Shown here one piece after another: positions 6,498 through 8,913 of a stretch of DNA of 8,913 nt. Every line of letters starts with the position of its first letter. The stretch's first letter is position 1. The position numbers and the translations under genes are program-made. Origin of the DNA: JBGPNN01 sp041487495 (GTDB taxonomy: Bacteria > Sysuimicrobiota > Sysuimicrobiia > Sysuimicrobiales > Humicultoraceae); assembly GCA_041487495.1 (NCBI GenBank), contig JBGPNN010000140.1:1-8913 (forward strand), written 5' to 3'. A model generated the notes under the pieces. That model did no database searches and was not told the DNA's origin. It worked only from the letters and a program-made list of their open reading frames with translations.

Positions 6498-7373
6498 ATG
6501 TCGGCGAGTCGTGTGTCAGTCGCACAGCAATCCCGGTATGAACTCCTGACCTGGCCAGAGATCAACGAGGCCGTGGCCATGAATAAGGTGGTCGTCCTTC
6601 CCGTGGGATCGACCGAGCAGCACGGGCATCACTTGCCGATCGACGTGGACGCCAAGCTGGCCTCATCGGTCGTGTATGAGGCCGGTCGACGCTCTCCTGA
6701 GGATATGCTGATCCTGCCTCCGGTGGCCTACGGCTACACGCACCACGTGATGGATTTCCCGGGCACGATCAACATCGAACCGACAACGTTTGTGAAATTT
6801 CTGATCGATATCGGCCGGTCGGCCGCCTACCATGGTTTCACGCGGATCATGATCGTCAACGGTCATGGGTCGAACCATCCCCTGGTTGAACAGGCGGCCC
6901 GGCAGATCACCCTGCAGACCAGCGCGCTGTGTTTGAACCTGTCGTGGTGGCAACTGGTGGCCGAGTACTGGAACAAGGAAGTCCGCACGTCGGTCATCCC
7001 AGGCGGCTGTGCGCACGCGTGCGAACTGGAGACGTCGATGTACATGCACGTCGACGGGGCCAACGTGCGCACGGATCGGATTGAGGGGACGCTGGCATCG
7101 TACACACGCCTGCCGGGCGCGTCGAAGTGGCAGTACACGGACCTGACGGCCGGCAACGCGCCGATCACGCTGGTGGAGTGGACGTCAACCTACACGGAGA
7201 CCGGGGCGTTTGGCGAACCGAAGAAGGCGACCCCCGAAAAGGGACGACTTGTCTTCGAGCACGCGGTGACGCAGATGATCGATCTGGCGCGATGGTTCCG
7301 GACCCGCCCGGCTCCCGAACGCCGGAGGCACCAGGCGACGCCGCCCGCGTTTGCGCTGCCGTTCGACTTCTGA
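6498..7373 (+). CDS. Creatininase-family amidohydrolase
   Basis: This is a 291-residue cytoplasmic metal-dependent amidohydrolase; family members are usually about 240-270 residues. The fold's hallmark GSTEQHGHHLPIDVD supplies metal ligands E40, H42 and D51. NGHGSN supplies H123. HACELETS (173-180), the counterpart of the common HAGExETS, supplies E176. True creatinine amidohydrolase carries a glutamate two residues after the NGH histidine (NGHxEN). Here that position is S125, so creatinine is probably not the substrate. Other members open lactams or cyclic amides, or act in cofactor maturation (FAPy deformylase, MftE peptidase). A charged, Arg/Pro-rich tail of about 25 residues (RTRPAPERRRHQ) exceeds the usual end. 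I chose ATG 6498 on its ribosome site; GTG 6468 would add ten residues and overlap the upstream stop. It lies between a deacylase and an aminopeptidase, which suggests a shared amide-degrading pathway (inference). Confidence 0.9.
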   Translation: MSASRVSVAQQSRYELLTWPEINEAVAMNKVVVLPVGSTEQHGHHLPIDVDAKLASSVVYEAGRRSPEDMLILPPVAYGYTHHVMDFPGTINIEPTTFVKFLIDIGRSAAYHGFTRIMIVNGHGSNHPLVEQAARQITLQTSALCLNLSWWQLVAEYWNKEVRTSVIPGGCAHACELETSMYMHVDGANVRTDRIEGTLASYTRLPGASKWQYTDLTAGNAPITLVEWTSTYTETGAFGEPKKATPEKGRLVFEHAVTQMIDLARWFRTRPAPERRRHQATPPAFALPFDF

Positions 7374-7378
7374 CGGCG

Positions 7379-8497
7379 ATGACAGGACGCGCTCGCGCCC
7401 GTGACCTCGGCGTCAGGATCGGGCGATTCTCGCCAGGACCGCTGAATGCGATCACCGACCTACTGGGTGTCAGAGTCGGGCACACGACGCTCATCCGGGG
7501 AGACGGGGCGCTGGTCGTTGGCCAAGGCCCGGTGCGGACCGGTGTCACGGTGATCCACCCGCACGACGGTCATATCGGCAGCGATCCGGTGTTCGCCGGC
7601 TCCCATGTGTTGAACGGCAACGGCGAGATGACGGGTCTGATTTGGGTAGAGGAGTCCGGGCTGCTGACGACGCCGGTGGCGATCACCAATACCCACAGCG
7701 TCGGCGTCGTGCGCGACGCCATGGTGGCGTATGATGTGGCCCGCGGCGGCGAACGGGTGCGCTTCAGCCTGCCCGTCGTCGCGGAAACCTACGATGGCTT
7801 CCTTTCGGACATCAACGGGATGCACGTGCGGCCCGAGCACGTGTTCACGGCGCTGGATGGTGCAGCAAACGGCCCGGTGGCCGAAGGGTGCGTCGGCGGG
7901 GGCACCGGCATGATCTGCCACGGTTTCAAGGGCGGGATTGGGACCTCGTCGCGTGTGCTGCCCGGTGAAGAGGGCGGCTGGAGGATCGGCGTGCTCGTCC
8001 AGGCCAACTACGGTAGCCGGGCGCTGTTGCGCATCGACGGCGTCCCGGTGGGCCGGGAGATTCCGGTGACCGAGGTGCCCGCGCCGGGCCCGCCACCGCC
8101 CGGTGCGGACGGCGGATCCATCATTGTCATCGTCGCGACCGACGCGCCGCTGCTGCCCACGCAGTGCCGCCGGCTCGCGCAGCGCGCCACGATCGGCCTG
8201 GCACGGATGGGAGGCGTCGGCGGCAACTCCAGCGGAGACATCTTTCTGGCGTTTTCGACGGGAAACCACGGGCTGGGCGGCGCCGCAGGTCCGGGAGAGA
8301 CGCACGCGGTGCGCATGGTGCCCAACGAAGCGATGACACCGCTGTTCGAAGCGACCGCCGACGCCACGGAAGAAGCGATCACGAACGCCCTCTGCGTGGC
8401 CACGACGACGACCGGCATCGACGGCCGCATCGCGCACGCGATCCCGCTGGACCGGCTACGCCAGGTGATGCGCGATTACCGCCGGCTTGCCGAGTGA
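7379..8497 (+). CDS. P1-family self-processing aminopeptidase (DmpA/BapA-like)
   Basis: At 372 residues this matches the ~375 of L-aminopeptidase D-Ala-esterase/amidase DmpA. This Ntn-type hydrolase cleaves itself into two chains and exposes a nucleophilic residue. The cleavage site is clear: GG-SIIVIVATDAPLLP, cutting between G246 and S247 to give chains of about 246 and 126 residues. Other active-site positions known from DmpA are also present: Y138 (AETYDGFL), N210 (VLVQANYG) and S285. D287 stands where DmpA has glutamate (GNSSGDIF). Relatives release N-terminal residues from peptides, beta-peptides, amino-acid amides or D-amino acid derivatives. I chose ATG 7379, five bases after the previous stop codon. 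No Shine-Dalgarno is visible, so translation probably depends on coupling. A longer open frame upstream overlaps the creatininase-family gene and is not credible. Its stop overlaps the MFS start (GTGA). Confidence 0.93.
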   Translation: MTGRARARDLGVRIGRFSPGPLNAITDLLGVRVGHTTLIRGDGALVVGQGPVRTGVTVIHPHDGHIGSDPVFAGSHVLNGNGEMTGLIWVEESGLLTTPVAITNTHSVGVVRDAMVAYDVARGGERVRFSLPVVAETYDGFLSDINGMHVRPEHVFTALDGAANGPVAEGCVGGGTGMICHGFKGGIGTSSRVLPGEEGGWRIGVLVQANYGSRALLRIDGVPVGREIPVTEVPAPGPPPPGADGGSIIVIVATDAPLLPTQCRRLAQRATIGLARMGGVGGNSSGDIFLAFSTGNHGLGGAAGPGETHAVRMVPNEAMTPLFEATADATEEAITNALCVATTTTGIDGRIAHAIPLDRLRQVMRDYRRLAE

Positions 8498-8913
8498 ACA
8501 GGCCGCCGGCAGGTTCCGCTGCCAGAGCCGCCGGGCTCTGGCACAACCCCGATTTTGTCAGGCTCTGGTCCGCGGCGACGATTTCGACCTTCGGGTCGCT
8601 CGTGACCCGCACCGCGCTGCCGTTTACCGCGATCCTGGTCTTGAACGCCACGCCCTTCCAGATGGGCCTGCTTGCGGCAGCGGACCTCGGTTCACAATTG
8701 CTGATGGGGCTGGTCGCCGGAGCCTGGGTCGATCGCCTCCGGCGGCGGCCAATTCTGATCGTCGCGGATCTCGGCCGCGCCGCACTCCTGGCGACGATTC
8801 CTTTGGCGGCCTTCTTCAGCCGTCTCTCGATGACTCACCTGTACGTGGTGGCATTCCTCGCGGGCATTCATGCCAGCATTCGATTTAGCGTCCTCGGTGC
8901 GATGCTGGCCGGC
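8494..8913 (+). CDS. MFS transporter, N-terminal part (partial)
   Basis: The gene is cut by the window end after 140 codons. After a hydrophilic Ala/Arg start, HNPDFVRLW and SAATISTFGSLVTRTALPF match the usual opening and first helix of MFS exporters. A second helix follows near 56-78 and a third begins near 87. Between helices 2 and 3 lies the MFS signature GAWVDRLRRR (G76, D80, R81, R84, R85). The protein moves small molecules across the inner membrane, probably by proton antiport; whether it exports or imports here is unknown. I chose GTG 8494 because no ATG, GTG or TTG occurs in frame between it and the conserved NPDF segment. It overlaps the aminopeptidase stop codon by four bases (GTGA), indicating coupling. 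No Shine-Dalgarno is visible. A perfect hairpin covers codons 9-17. It may carry a substrate or product of the hydrolase cluster. Confidence 0.87.
   Translation, partial: MNRPPAGSAARAAGLWHNPDFVRLWSAATISTFGSLVTRTALPFTAILVLNATPFQMGLLAAADLGSQLLMGLVAGAWVDRLRRRPILIVADLGRAALLATIPLAAFFSRLSMTHLYVVAFLAGIHASIRFSVLGAMLAG
8520..8543 (+). promoter_or_regulatory. Perfect 10-bp hairpin in the MFS initiation region
   Basis: TGCCAGAGCC, loop GCCG, then GGCTCTGGCA: a perfect 10-bp inverted repeat with a four-base loop, 26 bases after the GTG start. A short T-run (GATTTTG, 8551-8557) follows seven bases beyond the stem, too far and too short for a typical terminator. It could reduce MFS expression relative to the enzymes upstream. 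It could also be a coincidence of GC-rich coding sequence, although a perfect 10-bp pairing is notable. Confidence 0.5.

Noticed and set aside
7127..7378. Upstream extension of the P1 peptidase frame into the creatininase-family gene
   Set aside because: The extension is out of frame with a clear family member, and the length from ATG 7379 already matches DmpA.
7460..8437. A 325-codon minus-strand frame opposite the P1 peptidase
   Set aside because: The plus strand carries every active-site residue of the DmpA family in this stretch; the antisense frame is His/Arg-rich without motifs.
8850..8913. Suspected frameshift near the end of the MFS fragment, because another frame reads a FDLAS motif
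   Set aside because: The original frame (GIHASI to AMLAG) fits the helix-3/4 pattern of MFS exporters without gaps and contains no stop codon, so no frameshift is needed.

Overview
The window is GC-rich, densely packed bacterial chromosome with short or overlapping gene junctions and no RNA gene, insertion sequence or CRISPR array that I can see. The gene mix (oligopeptide-type binding proteins, amide and peptide hydrolases, a HEAT-repeat protein next to an HD-GYP protein) suits a free-living, high-GC soil or sediment heterotroph. Rokubacteria, NC10 or another uncultured phylum is possible, but the sequence alone does not fix the taxon. The fully visible binding protein has no lipobox cysteine, so a periplasmic location in a diderm cell is plausible.

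Layout. Positions 1-221 (+) hold the 3' end of a family-5 peptide/solute-binding protein. Positions 259-3713 (-) hold a two-gene signalling operon, transcribed right to left: a 698-residue HEAT-repeat protein, then an HD-GYP-type phosphohydrolase starting two bases after the HEAT stop codon. The two proteins share a recognisable N-terminal domain of about 100 residues. A 134-bp divergent intergenic region (3714-3847) with an inverted repeat separates this operon from a rightward series of genes. In order these are a second, closely related solute-binding protein (3848-5389), an AstE/AspA-type zinc deacylase (5461-6471), a creatininase-family amidohydrolase (6498-7373), a DmpA-type P1 self-processing aminopeptidase (7379-8497) and the start of an MFS transporter (8494 to the window end).

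How the genes may work together (inference). The rightward block looks like a scavenging module. A binding protein captures a peptide- or amide-like solute, three different C-N bond hydrolases (deacylase, cyclic amide/amidohydrolase, aminopeptidase) break it down, and an MFS protein moves a substrate or product. No ABC permease or ATPase gene is visible, so the binding protein must use subunits encoded elsewhere. The inverted HEAT/HD-GYP pair lies between two paralogous binding-protein genes and is probably a separate signalling unit. Its HD-GYP motif is degenerate while most of the HD metal-site residues remain.

The points most worth a second look are the shared N-terminal domain of the HEAT and HD-GYP proteins, the altered GYP signature, and two strong RNA hairpins: one between the binding-protein and deacylase genes, the other inside the first codons of the MFS gene.
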